DNA of 64,000 nucleotides from Ligula intestinalis (Eukaryota > Platyhelminthes > Cestoda > Diphyllobothriidea > Diphyllobothriidae): the NCBI GenBank assembly GCA_036362985.1, contig JAYGXS010000007.1:17543599-17607598 (forward strand), given 5' to 3'. The notes under the pieces were generated by a model, which searched no databases, was not told the DNA's origin, and saw only the letters and a list, made by a program, of their open reading frames with translations. This document shows, piece by piece, positions 56,001-59,960 of this stretch. Position 1 is the first letter of the stretch. Every line of letters starts with the position of its first letter. Made by a program: the position numbers and the translations under genes.

Positions 56001-58261
56001 ACTGTTGGCGGGGATTGAGAACTATCCCCAAGGCAGAGCGGAAAGATTATGATCCGTTAGCATTCAGTGAACGTTGAGTAACGAGTGTCCATATCTCCCT
56101 ATCTAAACCATCAAGACAACGGGTCCGTAGCTCAATGGTTAGAGCTCAACTTCTAATGAAAACGTCGCGGTTTCCAGCCTTGGGTATGGCACCAATCAGG
56201 ATTGGGTATGACTGACCAATGAGTGTTAATGAGCCAGAAGTGGTCACTTCGACTTCCCTTATCTTTGCCCGCAATGCTATCGGACAGTTATGTTTTGTCA
56301 CAAATTGTGCATGACCTCCACGCCGACCGTCGTGACATTGTCTTGTCATCGGAGTGAAAGGGATAAGGAAGCGCAATATATGTTGTGCAAGTCTGTCTCA
56401 TTATGCGCGAGTCGCCGGCGTTGCGCCCACCGTGATGTATGGGACACGTAATCGATTTATCGCCTATGACTGTCGAACTAGTTGGTTTCGACAGGGGGTG
56501 AGCACCTTCTTATCAGCTGTCCTTTTGGTAAAGCATAGACCAGGTTAGAGGTAGGTTTGTCGGTTCTACTTTGAGACTTATGTCGAGGAGAAACCGATCA
56601 CTGAGCCAAGTTTACCTGCCCTATCTGAAGTTTTGAGCAGTTGAATACGCAGTCGGCAATGCGTAACATGCCCCTACCCATCCGTTCTCCCTGCTTATCC
56701 GCCCTCAACTCACAAGTTTTAATGTTTTGAGTGGTAGTGACTGCGCCAGTTTTTGCTCTTTTGTCCATTCTGATGGTGGACTACTCTACGAGCTCCAATG
56801 CCCAAGTCAGAAAACGTACGCCCTCAGAGTTTGCCTAATGCTCTGTGCTGCCATAGGAAGCATCTGGAACCCGCGTACCGTCCTTGTTATGGTCTTCATT
56901 CCGCCCCCCGTCAACTTTATTTTTCTCCAGGTCATTACGGGAGGCCCAGTGAGCCTGATAAATGTCAGGCTCTTCCCCTTTGTCCCACAACGAAGGCATT
57001 TTGCGGCCCTATGGAGTACTGCTCCCCGTCCCGGGTTGCGCTCTGCAATTCGATAACACCAATCACAAGTTTGCCGTCTAAAGGCAGGTGACAGTTCTTG
57101 AAGAGAGTACAAAATCTCTGACGCCGGTAGTTAAGTCCCAACTGCTACCATTCTCCTCGGGAATATTTTCAGTTGTTACAGACTACTAGTCGTATACCAA
57201 ACTTGTCTTGTGGTCATTTCACACTGATGCCCAGTTTTTATACGTAATCCAACGGGGCTGGCTTGAGAGCACAGCGGCCCCACACCGGTAAATGCTTCGA
57301 CTGGCTAGTCAAACTAGGTATGGATAATGCATGTGCTTCTCCGGGCTCGGCGAATTGTGTGCGTAGGTATATGAAACTTGGTTCAGTTATGGATCAACCG
57401 TACCTTGACGTGTGTAGACCAGGATCTTATAGTGGTACCGCGGCGCTCACCATTCGTGTTTCGGAACACTCGTCCCATTGTGTCCTGGGGCTCCACACTG
57501 AGCCCCGTCTGTATAACACCGTTCCCCACAAGGACGAGGAAGTATGAGATAGTCATTTCTGGCTTATTAGTCGTCATCATCCAGCCATACCAAATCCCTG
57601 AGGCTCAAATCCGCGAACTGGCTTAGGAGTTTTCAACACCTTGAGCTTTATATCAAGTCGGACACCAAAGAATGGGGCATCTGGGAGAAATCCGAGGATG
57701 CATATTATTCAGATGAGATACTCTTTTTTTCGCAGCTTTTTTTCGTATTGGACGTTTGAATACCAGGGACAGCATAGTTTATCGGTCACTACTTTTTTCC
57801 TCCGTCACCAACTGCCAAATGTCTGCCTCGCTAGGCTTTAGTCATCTACTTCTTCGAGGTATCCTCTAAAGCCCACTATTGTAACCTTTCAGACCACCAC
57901 TCGAGCAATGACACTTCTGCTGACGTGGGCGGTAGCCGTCATCATGGTTTCTACACGGGCAATTCAGTTGAGGACCTACGATCTTCGGGTTATGGTGATC
58001 TGTCACAAGCTTCGCCAGACGTTGGCAGTGGTGGTCAGCTTCGGTCACCGAGTGAATACGTCAGCCCCGCCGCTCTCTCCAACATCTCTCGCGACTGCAG
58101 TCTGCTCGAGACCCCGGCGACCGGCGCACTGCCTTTTGCAACACCCGAAGCCGTCATACGGTCCGGTCCCGTGCACTGTGTCGCGCGGCAACAGTCTACA
58201 GAGACTCGTTCGGAAATACTCTCCTACAAGAGTCCACGCTCGGAGACACCACCCACCAAGA
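19872..58261 (+). CDS. EEIG1/FAM102-like: EEIG1/FAM102-family protein (NT-C2 domain), five exons, 3' end not defined
   Basis: Gene-level entry joining exons 19872-20056, 20089-20209, 21180-21379, 30809-31395 and 57893-58261. All are joined by GT-AG introns with compatible phases (2, 0, 2, 1; the last donor is phase 1), giving 487 codons so far. Residues about 24-168 form the NT-C2 domain typical of EEIG1/FAM102 proteins, which are thought to act at membranes. The remainder is a Ser/Pro/Gly-rich tail predicted to be disordered, like the tail in animal relatives. Vertebrate members have about 360-385 residues, so this one is longer. Introns 3 and 4 are filled with transposons. The alternatives considered for each exon were reading-frame accidents, but four independent phase matches and domain colinearity make that unlikely. 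Confidence 0.8.
20057..20088 (+). other. 32-bp intron 1
   Basis: GTAAAC to TTTTTAG, only 32 nt. Removing it joins ...RQYSP-R-VAVVNHAVPW in frame. Very small introns near gene 5' ends are known in parasitic flatworms. Confidence 0.78.
20089..20209 (+). CDS. EEIG1/FAM102-like: EEIG1/FAM102-like exon 2
   Basis: Encodes residues 62-102: VVNHAVPWNSVHTFRCSIR, TDPVTNILENCKVKFSVRM. Relatives have W-x-x-x-F-x-F-x-C-x-M then a TGxLDPCxxRxSVRKE block at this place, so W, F, C and the SVR end align. The acceptor is GTTTTTAG and the donor ATG|GTTGGT is weak but in frame (phase 0). Confidence 0.82.
20210..21179 (+). other. Intron 2, nothing else recognised
   Basis: 970 bp, AT-rich, ending in a strong pyrimidine tract (CTCTCTGTCCCTCTACGTCCAG). 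I see no transposon in it. Confidence 0.65.
21180..21379 (+). CDS. EEIG1/FAM102-like: EEIG1/FAM102-like exon 3 (core of NT-C2)
   Basis: Encodes EAKGGKSFHKIGYVTVNLSC, FAASGNVRCRRRYILEGY and KRQDNSLLMVSFTCRQVFG, then NTCFR. This is the strongest family signature: the GGK-x-x-x-KLGFxDLNLAEFAGSG, RRYLLEGY and RQDNSxLKVxIxMxLLxGDPCFK blocks, in order. The exon is bounded by CAG|GAG and GTGT|GTAAGT (phase 2). Human relatives continue with TPP after the Phe-Lys; here exon 4 supplies VPP. Confidence 0.88.
21380..23069. other. Intron 3, left part: no gene recognised
   Basis: Unique-looking sequence with a short repeated GGGC(G/C)TCCGTTACAAC motif (about 22265 and 22313) and related GACGAAGTGAA blocks near 22660 and 22900. 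No coding motif. Confidence 0.4.
23469..24461 (-). pseudogene. Reverse transcriptase domain of copy A
   Basis: 330 open codons with AVLIDLSRAFDCVCHDQLL (catalytic Asp), CSVPQGSVLSPTMFNIYM, MVSYADDVTFFCQHH (catalytic Asp pair) and the downstream KLLGVRLDP and LTFAAQVWSP blocks. Compared with copy B it lacks seven residues (WLGAYIR region) between GLVR and GRHD. Copy C lacks the same seven. It would synthesise cDNA at a nicked target, but upstream frames are broken. Confidence 0.8.
26241..26669 (-). CDS. N-terminal part of copy A: 2A-like peptide, PHD-like zinc finger, endonuclease start
   Basis: From ATG 26669: TLLRLLLLAAGIEVNPGP (residues 9-26) is Leu-rich followed by G-I-E-x-NPGP, a 2A-like motif with G for the usual D. 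A Cys/His cluster follows (RCGSC, WCRLRC, ACPSC) in PHD-like spacing. A Pro-rich linker leads to LKILQFNANGLLTKLDQLL, the first endonuclease block. The frame ends at a TAA created by an A-run length change (GAGAAAAAACAGG) shared with copy B. Confidence 0.68.
   Translation of the reverse strand: MTEQPLPATLLRLLLLAAGIEVNPGPLWYCSFSRVRLGQRDWSVRCGSCNGWCRLRCSGLAKAADWPPAFACPSCPVPPPVSTPPARPVLNPKPLASDLASPPGLKILQFNANGLLTKLDQLLAFMRSHSIAVAAIQEKKQV
26793..27890. other. Intron 3: no gene recognised
   Basis: Short open frames only (for example 26736-27179), without motifs. No repeat relation noticed elsewhere in the window. Confidence 0.4.
27893..28060 (-). repeat. tRNA-derived SINE, minus strand
   Basis: Reading the minus strand: a head with GGCACAAGGGTTAGGAAG and box B GCGGGTTCGAGCCT, then the shared body GGTTGGGTATGGCTTGCTAA, TGACGGCTAGTAAGCCAGAA and ATGG. 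The same body occurs at 0.57, 55.9, 56.2 and 57.6 kb. Confidence 0.62.
28083..28145 (+). repeat. SINE head fragment, opposite orientation
   Basis: CGAGTCCGTGGCACATTT and TAGAGCGTTAGACTTCT resemble the head of the neighbouring SINE. Bases 28083-28108 are nearly the reverse complement of 28019-28045, so two heads face each other. Confidence 0.5.
28130..28910 (-). pseudogene. Penelope-like element relic, GIY-YIG end, minus strand
   Basis: From 28910 downward the minus strand reads VYSIPCQNVDARYAGETGKH then LGTRLHEH, a GIY-YIG core with YAG for YIG, interrupted by stops. The frame 28731-28453 holds REVLECWPSTGTLNRTKDL and AYQALR, the tail that normally follows the nuclease in Penelope proteins. 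Further down, TGATGA (complement of 28231-28236) and CCGAAACGTT (near 28210) form a degraded hammerhead-like 3' motif, as in the copy at the left edge. Confidence 0.65.
28911..30608. other. Intron 3, right part: no gene recognised
   Basis: AT-rich sequence of mixed origin without recognisable coding motifs. Confidence 0.4.
30611..30735 (+). repeat. CAC/CGA trinucleotide repeat
   Basis: Imperfect array of CCACCA, CGACCA and CACGAC units just upstream of exon 4. In the exon 4 frame it reads as a Pro/Arg run with no stop between 30612 and the exon. Confidence 0.9.
30809..31395 (+). CDS. EEIG1/FAM102-like: EEIG1/FAM102-like exon 4 (disordered tail)
   Basis: 587 nt. It starts after CCCCTTCTAG with one base that completes the Val codon split by exon 3, giving NTCFR-V-PPEDMSN, close to the FK-TPP junction of relatives. 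The protein is Ser/Thr/Pro-rich (LPSTSPSSFLTDLSRFSDNA, CPSSPSSPTLSLSQQQYGN) with no folded domain. It ends at CCGG|GTAAGC in phase 1. An ATG at 30822 could serve as an alternative start. Read-through past the donor stops after three codons. Confidence 0.75.
31540..31680 (-). repeat. tRNA-derived SINE, minus strand
   Basis: On the minus strand: ATCGTAGCTCAGTTGGCTAG (box A) and GTGGGTTCGAATTTTACC (box B). The acceptor ends do not pair, so it is not a tRNA gene. Its tail (GAATTCATTTGACC, about 31555) recurs at about 31853, as if a second tail were joined to it. Confidence 0.6.
31681..33089. other. No gene recognised
   Basis: Contains the second SINE tail (31828-31880), and near 32540-32570 a block (GCTTTGACCGCAACTGCA) repeated near 55.53 kb. 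No coding motif. Confidence 0.4.
33090..33260 (-). repeat. Relative of the short TIR element nested in FB2
   Basis: The reverse complement (GAAAATTCACGAAATAAAAT, CTTGGGATGCCCACATTTCAA region) follows the same order as 37190-37275. Confidence 0.45.
33808..35446 (-). pseudogene. Reverse transcriptase and C-terminal region of the RTE-like element
   Basis: Piece 35446-34928: DAMQRLRNNKACGEDGIPAE and WGLGFLVPVHKKGDKTRC. Piece 34698-34468: LSQSLDIRSGVRQGCALSPI and PFNYVIDWIL. Piece 34398-33808: KYLGARLLPNG, VLLYGCECWAVRAEDERRL and LRWFGHVLRH. Motif order and wording are typical of RTE-clade RT. Two frame changes and the TGA before YADD inactivate it. Confidence 0.78.
35681..36786 (-). pseudogene. 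APE endonuclease of the RTE-like element
   Basis: The upstream piece (36786-36115) has RTLDIGCWNVRTFLEHGTQK, VCCLSEVRLPDSG, HGVAIALSEQANRA and ISVVSVYAPTS. After a frame change near 36116, the downstream piece (36118-35681) has NGERMLQFAEQNRLCVTNTY, QIDYILVGSRF and GSDHALVCMRV. Catalytic E, D, N and SDH blocks are visible. The usual GDFN block falls at the frame break. One repair-sized indel separates it from an intact domain. Confidence 0.75.
36847..37830. mobile_element. Foldback element FB2 with a nested insertion
   Basis: The left arm (AAACAAGCTTCTTTCTGG, GACTACTTAAGTAGTATGCA) mirrors the right arm (near 37780-37825: GCATGCTTAAGTAGCCG, AAAGAAGTTCTTTT). The interior 37290-37500 matches the interior of FB1 (AATTTATTAATT block). 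A shorter inverted-repeat element is inserted at about 36997-37285. Confidence 0.68.
36997..37285. mobile_element. Short element with about 50-bp inverted repeats, nested in FB2
   Basis: GGCGTCCTTTGGGAACATCA...TTTTCGACACTG (37008-37057) is mirrored by CAGTGTCGAAAATTTACTGA...AAAGGACACC (37187-37238). FB1 and the FB2 flanks align across this stretch without it. A related copy lies at 33090-33260. Confidence 0.65.
37831..38839. other. No gene recognised
   Basis: Non-coding sequence within intron 4. A GA-rich run sits near 38650. Confidence 0.4.
38840..39770. mobile_element. Foldback element FB3
   Basis: AACTTCACTCGATAAAAAGT and CCACTCAAGTAGTGTGC (38892-38931) are mirrored near 39695-39735 (GCGAGTTGTCATTTTTTAT, CGAGTAAGTTTTACTTTCG). 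The right arm also matches FB1 (AAATTATTCGGGAATCGC, AAACTAAAATATACTTC). Confidence 0.62.
39771..41060. other. No gene recognised
   Basis: Short frames only. A GT-rich stretch lies near 40985-40997. Confidence 0.4.
41100..42300 (+). repeat. Dispersed GC-rich repeat, related to 58370-58650
   Basis: TTAGTTTTAAGTGACAGTAG (41193) and, 800 bp on, the CCGATGTCAAGACAAAAGCC / ACCGGAGATGGGGGAGG / CGAAGCCGCCCC series recur in the same order and closer together at 58.40-58.53 kb. An AG dinucleotide run occupies 42233-42250. Identity of the element is unknown. Confidence 0.5.
42282..42530 (+). repeat. 230-bp dispersed repeat, left of copy C
   Basis: CCCAGTGGGAACGCAAGC, AACTGCCAGCGCACACCAGG and TCAGAAGGGTGACGGAGAG recur in diverged form at 45527-45760, on the other side of copy C. 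Confidence 0.6.
42560..45262 (+). mobile_element. Jockey/I-like retrotransposon, copy C (plus strand, internally deleted)
   Basis: Same family as copies A and B, but co-oriented with the host gene. The N-terminal ATG reads CTG, the NPGP motif and part of the zinc finger are lost, and the endonuclease is recognisable (43064-43270: FLVDKSIANYQLPL; GDCDAHHDLW near 43270). RT pieces follow (44205-44708: LATSYRPIVLLSPLAKIL, VAVSLDLSRAIGCVRH; 44727 on: VVSYADDVTFFCRHH). After FFTQRG a deletion of roughly 0.8 kb jumps to the C-terminal region (GYPPPIAVAEQH, ending 45252). Many stops; the most decayed of the three. Confidence 0.78.
45272..45356 (+). repeat. Direct repeat flanking a CA microsatellite
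   Basis: CACGACAGTTCCCCCGTCGA then TTTCGACGAT occurs twice (45272 and 45321), separated by (AC)n at 45306-45324. Confidence 0.85.
45509..45518. other. Assembly gap (10 N)
   Basis: Ten N bases. True gap size is unknown. Confidence 0.99.
45527..45760 (+). repeat. 230-bp dispersed repeat, right of copy C
   Basis: Diverged second copy of 42282-42530, immediately right of the N gap. Confidence 0.6.
45780..46210 (+). repeat. Dispersed block shared with 52840-53290
   Basis: A purine-rich stretch, then AACACGCCTTACTTTTCATC / GGAGGATTGTTGTGGAGTG / GGCTAGTAGTGTTTATGATG. The second copy near 53130 has the same order. Both precede a zinc-finger RTE tail, so this may be its 3' untranslated region read in reverse. 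Confidence 0.5.
46211..46889. other. No gene recognised
   Basis: Contains AGCGACGATCA twice (about 46575 and 46630) before C-rich runs, a short degenerate repeat. No coding motif. Confidence 0.4.
47120..47365. mobile_element. hAT MITE, 246 bp, with 8-bp target site duplication
   Basis: The ends CAGGGGTCGGCAAC and GTTGCCGACCCCTG are perfect 14-bp inverted repeats. GACTAGTG flanks it exactly on both sides (47112-47119 and 47366-47373), the 8-bp duplication expected of hAT transposition. ATGGCTC-type short repeats fill the subterminal regions. It is inserted in the 3' region of a zinc-finger RTE fragment. The hAT relic at 9.5-10.0 kb has a similar terminus. Confidence 0.95.
47374..47870 (-). 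pseudogene. C2H2 zinc-finger tail of a second RTE family (fragment 1)
   Basis: The minus-strand frame 47748-47374 reads SESLMCPHCNRTFTSRIGLV then GHLRI, and CPRSFAHRMGLLGHMRIHDSG, two C2H2 fingers in a Pro/Thr/Ser-rich context (a run of Pro comes from a G-tract at 47698-47712). In flatworm RTE elements such fingers follow the RT. One histidine of the first finger is changed (LRIPR) and CP is compressed in the second. The MITE at 47120 sits at its edge. Confidence 0.62.
47940..49189 (-). CDS. Element D RT palm end, thumb and Cys/His C-terminus
   Basis: The frame 49189-48371 carries MVSYADDITLLSSHPNF, KLSATKSSVTLFTPDPKEY and PKLLGLTLDPTLALHRHAD. The frame 48374-47940 carries RLSQLRSGFSTLLNSFKSRL and ends with a Cys/His motif (CPDCLWPFYTTCHLFDCPA) and DLWLRPDKVAEFLHLY. 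The C-terminal C-x2-C...H...C layout is shared with copies A and B and is common in Jockey/I-like elements. Confidence 0.75.
49050..50294 (-). CDS. Element D reverse transcriptase ORF (first part)
   Basis: 414 open codons: a linker (LVNEHKRTIWQEKLATF), KAFGPDDITMVHLKHIGPRG, SYRPISLLSPAVKILERLIL, VMVALDLNKAFDSVSID (catalytic Asp) and RTGVPQGSVISPSLFNIYM. The frame ends just before the second catalytic block, which is in the next frame (MVSYADDITLLSSHPNF, 49189-48371). The break falls at a run of G at 49060-49066 (plus strand), so a single indel or a sequencing error could account for it. Confidence 0.8.
   Translation of the reverse strand: MNLRKANWPSFLSKTENLFDQAPFPPDVRQGVSVFNHIMHTASKHNIPAGKVLDPIPGYPTNAATLSRKRDVTRAQNPQHPSLPAMTLEISRLVNEHKRTIWQEKLATFSSHTKPSKLWQTIKSIGRGAPAPPNQVIKFNGIPKKTDRDIANQFNVQFTTVAVHKSSKNLRIVKHRSCKPLLVPLQFSAHDITTAIKRANNFKAFGPDDITMVHLKHIGPRGVAFLTMLFNLSLATCHIPAIWKMAHILPSHKAGKDSAVSDSYRPISLLSPAVKILERLILPSLNRHANFKEHLHGFRAFHSTTSALQRVTDRIACGFNKTKPADRTVMVALDLNKAFDSVSIDTLMTSLMDSSLPNELCRWLNCYFRGRQTRVEFSGTLSKARNSRTGVPQGSVISPSLFNIYMADLPNTPP
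50369..51400 (-). CDS. Element D N-terminal ORF: 2A-like motif, zinc finger, APE endonuclease
   Basis: I start at ATG 51400 (MDLPHPARLIRILLIAGVEP then NPGP, residues 1-24), because relatives begin with a similar short Leu-rich leader ending in NPGP. A Cys-rich finger follows (FCSTCAQQIYPNQACVLC, EPCNNWQHF, YRCITCRHP). Next is a Pro-rich linker, then the endonuclease: LKILQLNCNGLSGKTDEI, AALQESKL, GGGLVTLVHKS and LILGDFNAHDDLWFSN. The frame breaks near 50400 before the SDH-type block. Confidence 0.7.
   Translation of the reverse strand: MDLPHPARLIRILLIAGVEPNPGPAQGSIRWFCSTCAQQIYPNQACVLCEPCNNWQHFRARGTNCSDLTSIHQYSGSSYRCITCRHPRNGPAHTPGPPLPPPPMPWSATTQAASQQPSAPPPLASLTIPDASPLSDLKILQLNCNGLSGKTDEIIKLPHDHDIKIAALQESKLSAKSKVPRFPGFAAIRRDRARNAGGGLVTLVHKSIKYQELTSAATSADSPLEEVKVQVTIGPSSLTVHNVYIPPQSSCDANFRPSIVHMLTGDSKLILGDFNAHDDLWFSNLSCTRGASLAEEINNTNFGVLNTDGTSTRLPHSGTCASLTFPSSVATYYYLPHGTVYAN
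51488..51570 (-). repeat. Minisatellite of about 18 bp (four to five units)
   Basis: Units such as GGAGATAGGTCCATAT, GGAGATAGGTCCGTCC, GAAGGTGAGTCCATCT and AAAGATGGGTCCATCC. They sit between element D and the zinc-finger RTE piece and are open in frame on the minus strand. Confidence 0.7.
51575..52440 (-). pseudogene. Second RTE family, internally deleted copy
   Basis: The piece 52436-51921 reads ENRWCRLQEAVQSTARRILG, HQDWFDENDAAISILIGEKN and RLREMQDAWMARKGEEIQGY, the linker of an RTE element. It continues as YGPIVRGTDPLHRADGTTLI to about 51790. The frame then jumps to the very C-terminal zinc-finger start (CTHWFGRLHPEAV, cf. RIGLVGYIRKPCNR in the next frame, 51657). The whole RT is missing, so this is an internal deletion that joins linker to tail. 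Confidence 0.65.
52441..52839. other. No gene recognised
   Basis: Flank of the deleted RTE copy. No motif seen. Confidence 0.4.
52840..53290 (+). repeat. Dispersed block, second copy of 45780-46210
   Basis: Purine-rich start, then AACACAGCTTGCCTTTCAGC / GGAGGGTCTTCAGGGAGTG / GGTTAGTAGTACTAGTGTC. Confidence 0.5.
53533..53560 (+). repeat. TTA microsatellite
   Basis: Nine ATT/TTA units next to the zinc-finger RTE fragment. Confidence 0.95.
53558..53890 (-). pseudogene. C2H2 zinc-finger tail of the second RTE family (fragment 2)
   Basis: The minus strand reads LQSQIHLRHQSGRSLANPSH (a degraded finger), then RLHCPHYPRAFTRRTGLLGY and MRIHGSGVHRDVDTLNTSH. It corresponds closely to fragment 1 (RLHCPRSFAHRMGLLGHMR). 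The fingers have lost Cys and His residues, so this is a relic. The 3' neighbour sequence is also shared with fragment 1. Confidence 0.58.
53891..54814. other. No gene recognised
   Basis: AT-rich. TTCCGGAAGC (53962) and GGTTTCGGAAGG (54294) hint at weak inverted similarity, too short to support an element. Confidence 0.4.
54815..55045 (-). repeat. Dispersed retroelement-like fragment, shared with 14.07-14.14 kb
   Basis: The minus frame reads ELTVPATVSDDGSARRIKIL and SLRLAFSLALATEKRNC. The DNA around 54935-54990 (CAAGCGAGAATGCGAGT, AATTAAGAAGAAAAAG) aligns with 14062-14110. Family unknown. Confidence 0.45.
55046..55850. other. No gene; repeat pieces
   Basis: Includes GCTTTGTCCGCAACTGCA near 55530, repeated from 32.55 kb, and near 55765-55800 CTGCTGGACGCACGTTGG next to GGCGTTTCGACT, which on the minus strand gives AGTCGAAACGCC, like Penelope 3' motifs. 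Confidence 0.4.
55860..55990 (+). repeat. SINE body fragment
   Basis: GTCGGGTATGGCATACACAG, TTTGACGGCTATTGATCCAG and AAATGGCCATTCCAATCTG match the shared SINE body. Confidence 0.55.
56118..56300 (+). repeat. tRNA-derived SINE, nearly complete
   Basis: Head GGGTCCGTAGCTCAATGGTT (box A) and CGCGGTTTCCAGCC (damaged box B), then the shared body (GGATTGGGTATGACTGACCA, GAGCCAGAAGTGGTC) and a CTTTGCCCGCAATGCTATC tail. Confidence 0.65.
56301..57440. other. No gene recognised
   Basis: Several short frames in both directions over 56727-57112 without recognisable motifs. Possibly an old element. Confidence 0.4.
57545..57625 (-). repeat. SINE body fragment, minus strand
   Basis: ATTTCTGGCTTATTAGTCGT and CATACCAAATCCCTGAGGCT match the reverse complement of the SINE body at 27.9 kb. 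Just left of it, minus-strand GAGTGTTCCGAAACACG (57458-57475) resembles the Penelope 3' motif. Confidence 0.5.
57893..58261 (+). CDS. EEIG1/FAM102-like: EEIG1/FAM102-like exon 5 (disordered tail)
   Basis: 369 nt. It begins after TAACCTTTCAG and ends at ACCAAGA|GTAAGT (phase 1). In the phase dictated by exon 4 it reads DHHSSNDTSADVGGSRHHGF, NSVEDLRSSGYGDLSQASPD, QLRSPSEYVSPAALSNISRD and LSYKSPRSETPPTK, all open and of the same Ser/Gly/Pro-rich type as exon 4. A Ser-rich SxxSGYSxxHSRSSSLSDL-type stretch is common in this part of relatives. A second frame is also open but reads as low-quality protein. Confidence 0.72.
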
Positions 58262-58369
58262 GTAAGTCCCACTCAGCTCAACCTTCGGCTTTCTTCTCTT
58301 AGTGGAAATGAAAGTCGACACTTTGACCGTCGCATCTAACCATTTCCACCATGTGCTCCACAGCATGGT

Positions 58370-58650
58370 ATCGTGCAAGGCCGGTAACTTACGCGCGGAT
58401 TAGTTTTAAGTGATATTAGACATACGTAGCACCTACCACACCCCCTCTCTTCTCTCACCCGCCTGTACTCGGTGTCAGGACAGAGTCAAGAATACCGGAG
58501 GTGGGTTCGGGTGCAGGCGCGGCCGGAGCCGTCCCCACACCTGACTCAATTCCCACGGCGTGGGAGTGGCATGAAGGCCGCGGGTGGCTGATGCTTCGTG
58601 AGCCCGCACCTACACGGGTTACCAATGCCCCTCCATTTCTTTTAATAACG
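58370..58650 (+). repeat. Dispersed GC-rich repeat, related to 41.1-42.3 kb
   Basis: TTAGTTTTAAGTGATATTAG, GGTGTCAGGACAGAGTCAAG, ACCGGAGGTGGGTTCGGG and CGGCCGGAGCCGTCCCC follow the order seen in the other copy. Confidence 0.5.
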
Positions 58651-58687
58651 CCTTCCCTGTCCTGATTTCGCCCCTGTTTTTTTGCAG

Positions 58688-58739
58688 CGTATCTGCGACG
58701 TGGCCCGCTTAGAGGACGCTGAAGTTAAGGTCATTGTCT
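58688..58739 (+). other. Candidate last exon after a strong acceptor
   Basis: CCCCTGTTTTTTTTGCAG ends at 58687. Entered in phase 1 from exon 5 it gives Thr, then YLRRGPLRGR and a stop. In phase 0 it reads RICDVARLEDAEVKVIV then stop, which looks more protein-like but does not fit exon 5. Unresolved. Confidence 0.25.
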
Positions 58740-59388
58740 GAGTAGCTTACATCGGTGACCAGGCCATGCTCATAAGTTCCTGGTGTCCCCCGCCTCCCTT
58801 TCATACAATATTACCGCAGCCGGTAAAAAGTAAACCAAATTACACAGGTCATAAGATGATTGCAAGACACAGGAACGTAAGGTGGCACAAAGTTAACTAC
58901 CAGCCGGGGGCCTGGGCGCTATACTTTGACCGTTGTGCTCCTCTCACCTTACCCATCGGCGTGAGTGAATCGTACTCATCCAGTCGTAACCTACCAGACA
59001 TTGACACCTGCCTAACTCGGGTATTATTTCATGTGTTCGTTGGTGGAACGTGTTCTTGATACAACTGTCTCTTGTAGTTGGCCTCGATGGTGCCGCGTGA
59101 CTATTACTGTTCAATGACTGATGACCCGCTGCAGCGGACATAGGGGAAGGGGGGGCAGTTCAACCGAATTCCTTCTCAAATGACAGGCACTGAATACAGA
59201 ACGTCCAGGGTCACCCAACTAGGTCAGATTGTGAGTTGTCCTCTTCCTCCAAGCTAATTCTTCATTCGACTGTGAATATACGTTTTCGATGATTCGATAT
59301 CCCGGAGTGAATCTTACGTTAAATCGAAATGTAAACTACGATTGAATTTAGTACGGTACATAATTAAATAAAGAATAAACCAGGTACA
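58740..59388. other. No gene recognised
   Basis: Only short frames. It lies between the candidate exon and the target duplication of copy B. Confidence 0.4.
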
Positions 59389-59429
59389 CATCTCAGTAGT
59401 TGGTTGGTTGGTAAGTAGCCCATGTTGGA

Positions 59430-59777
59430 TCAGGGATTCCCGTCGGAGTCCAAACTGGGTGCAGTTGGGAGACGGAAAAAAGCCGCGACCTCGGCCGGCT
59501 TGAGCCAAAGGTCCTCGGGGGTGAGTTGGGTGCCTGACCGGGAAATGCAGGCGAACAAATGGCGGCAGTCATGCGGCGAGACGCCGCAGTCTGGACAGCA
59601 GGCGGGTATAGACGGGTCCAGCCGGTGTTGGTACTGGCGAAGGAGCGCGCAGTAGCCACTGCGTAGCTGCGCCGGGGTACGAAGAGTCACCCGTGAGGGA
59701 TGACGTTCAGAGGTGGCAATCGGGGGTGGATAGCCACTCAGAAGGACCGGGGGGTGGTAGCTGGATTTTGCCTCCAC
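59430..59777 (-). CDS. Copy B Cys/His-rich C-terminus
   Basis: VTLRTPAQLRSGYCALLRQY, then PACCPDCGVSPHDCRHLFAC and DLWLKPAEVAAFFRLPT. The C-x2-C-x4-H-x3-H-type cluster is conserved in copies A and D and is probably a nucleic-acid-binding finger. It is in a different frame from the RT. Confidence 0.68.
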   Translation of the reverse strand: MEAKSSYHPPVLLSGYPPPIATSERHPSRVTLRTPAQLRSGYCALLRQYQHRLDPSIPACCPDCGVSPHDCRHLFACISRSGTQLTPEDLWLKPAEVAAFFRLPTAPSLDSDGNP

Positions 59778-59960
59778 AGCGGCTCTCTAGTGAAGGTGCT
59801 GGTAGCCTGTCCTGATGGTGGAGCCATCCACGGGTAGATCCGAGAGAGACCAGGCGACAGCTGCCTTGTGGAGACTTCGGATGGACATCCGAACGGTACG
59901 GCTAGGCTCGGGAGCGTTGCAACGATGGTGGTTCGGATGGCCAGGTTGTGGACAGGTCCA

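Larger units (their letters stand above)
31396..57892 (+). other. Intron 4 (26.5 kb), filled with transposons
   Basis: Donor G|GTAAGC at 31396 and acceptor TAACCTTTCAG ending at 57892. The single G left by exon 4 and the AC opening exon 5 make an Asp codon. No other host exon was recognised inside; nearly half the intron is identifiable mobile DNA listed separately. Confidence 0.7.

Noticed and set aside
57908..58339. Alternative 143-codon frame over exon 5
   Set aside because: Composition is not protein-like and it disagrees with the phase set by exon 4. The other frame continues the Ser/Gly-rich tail.
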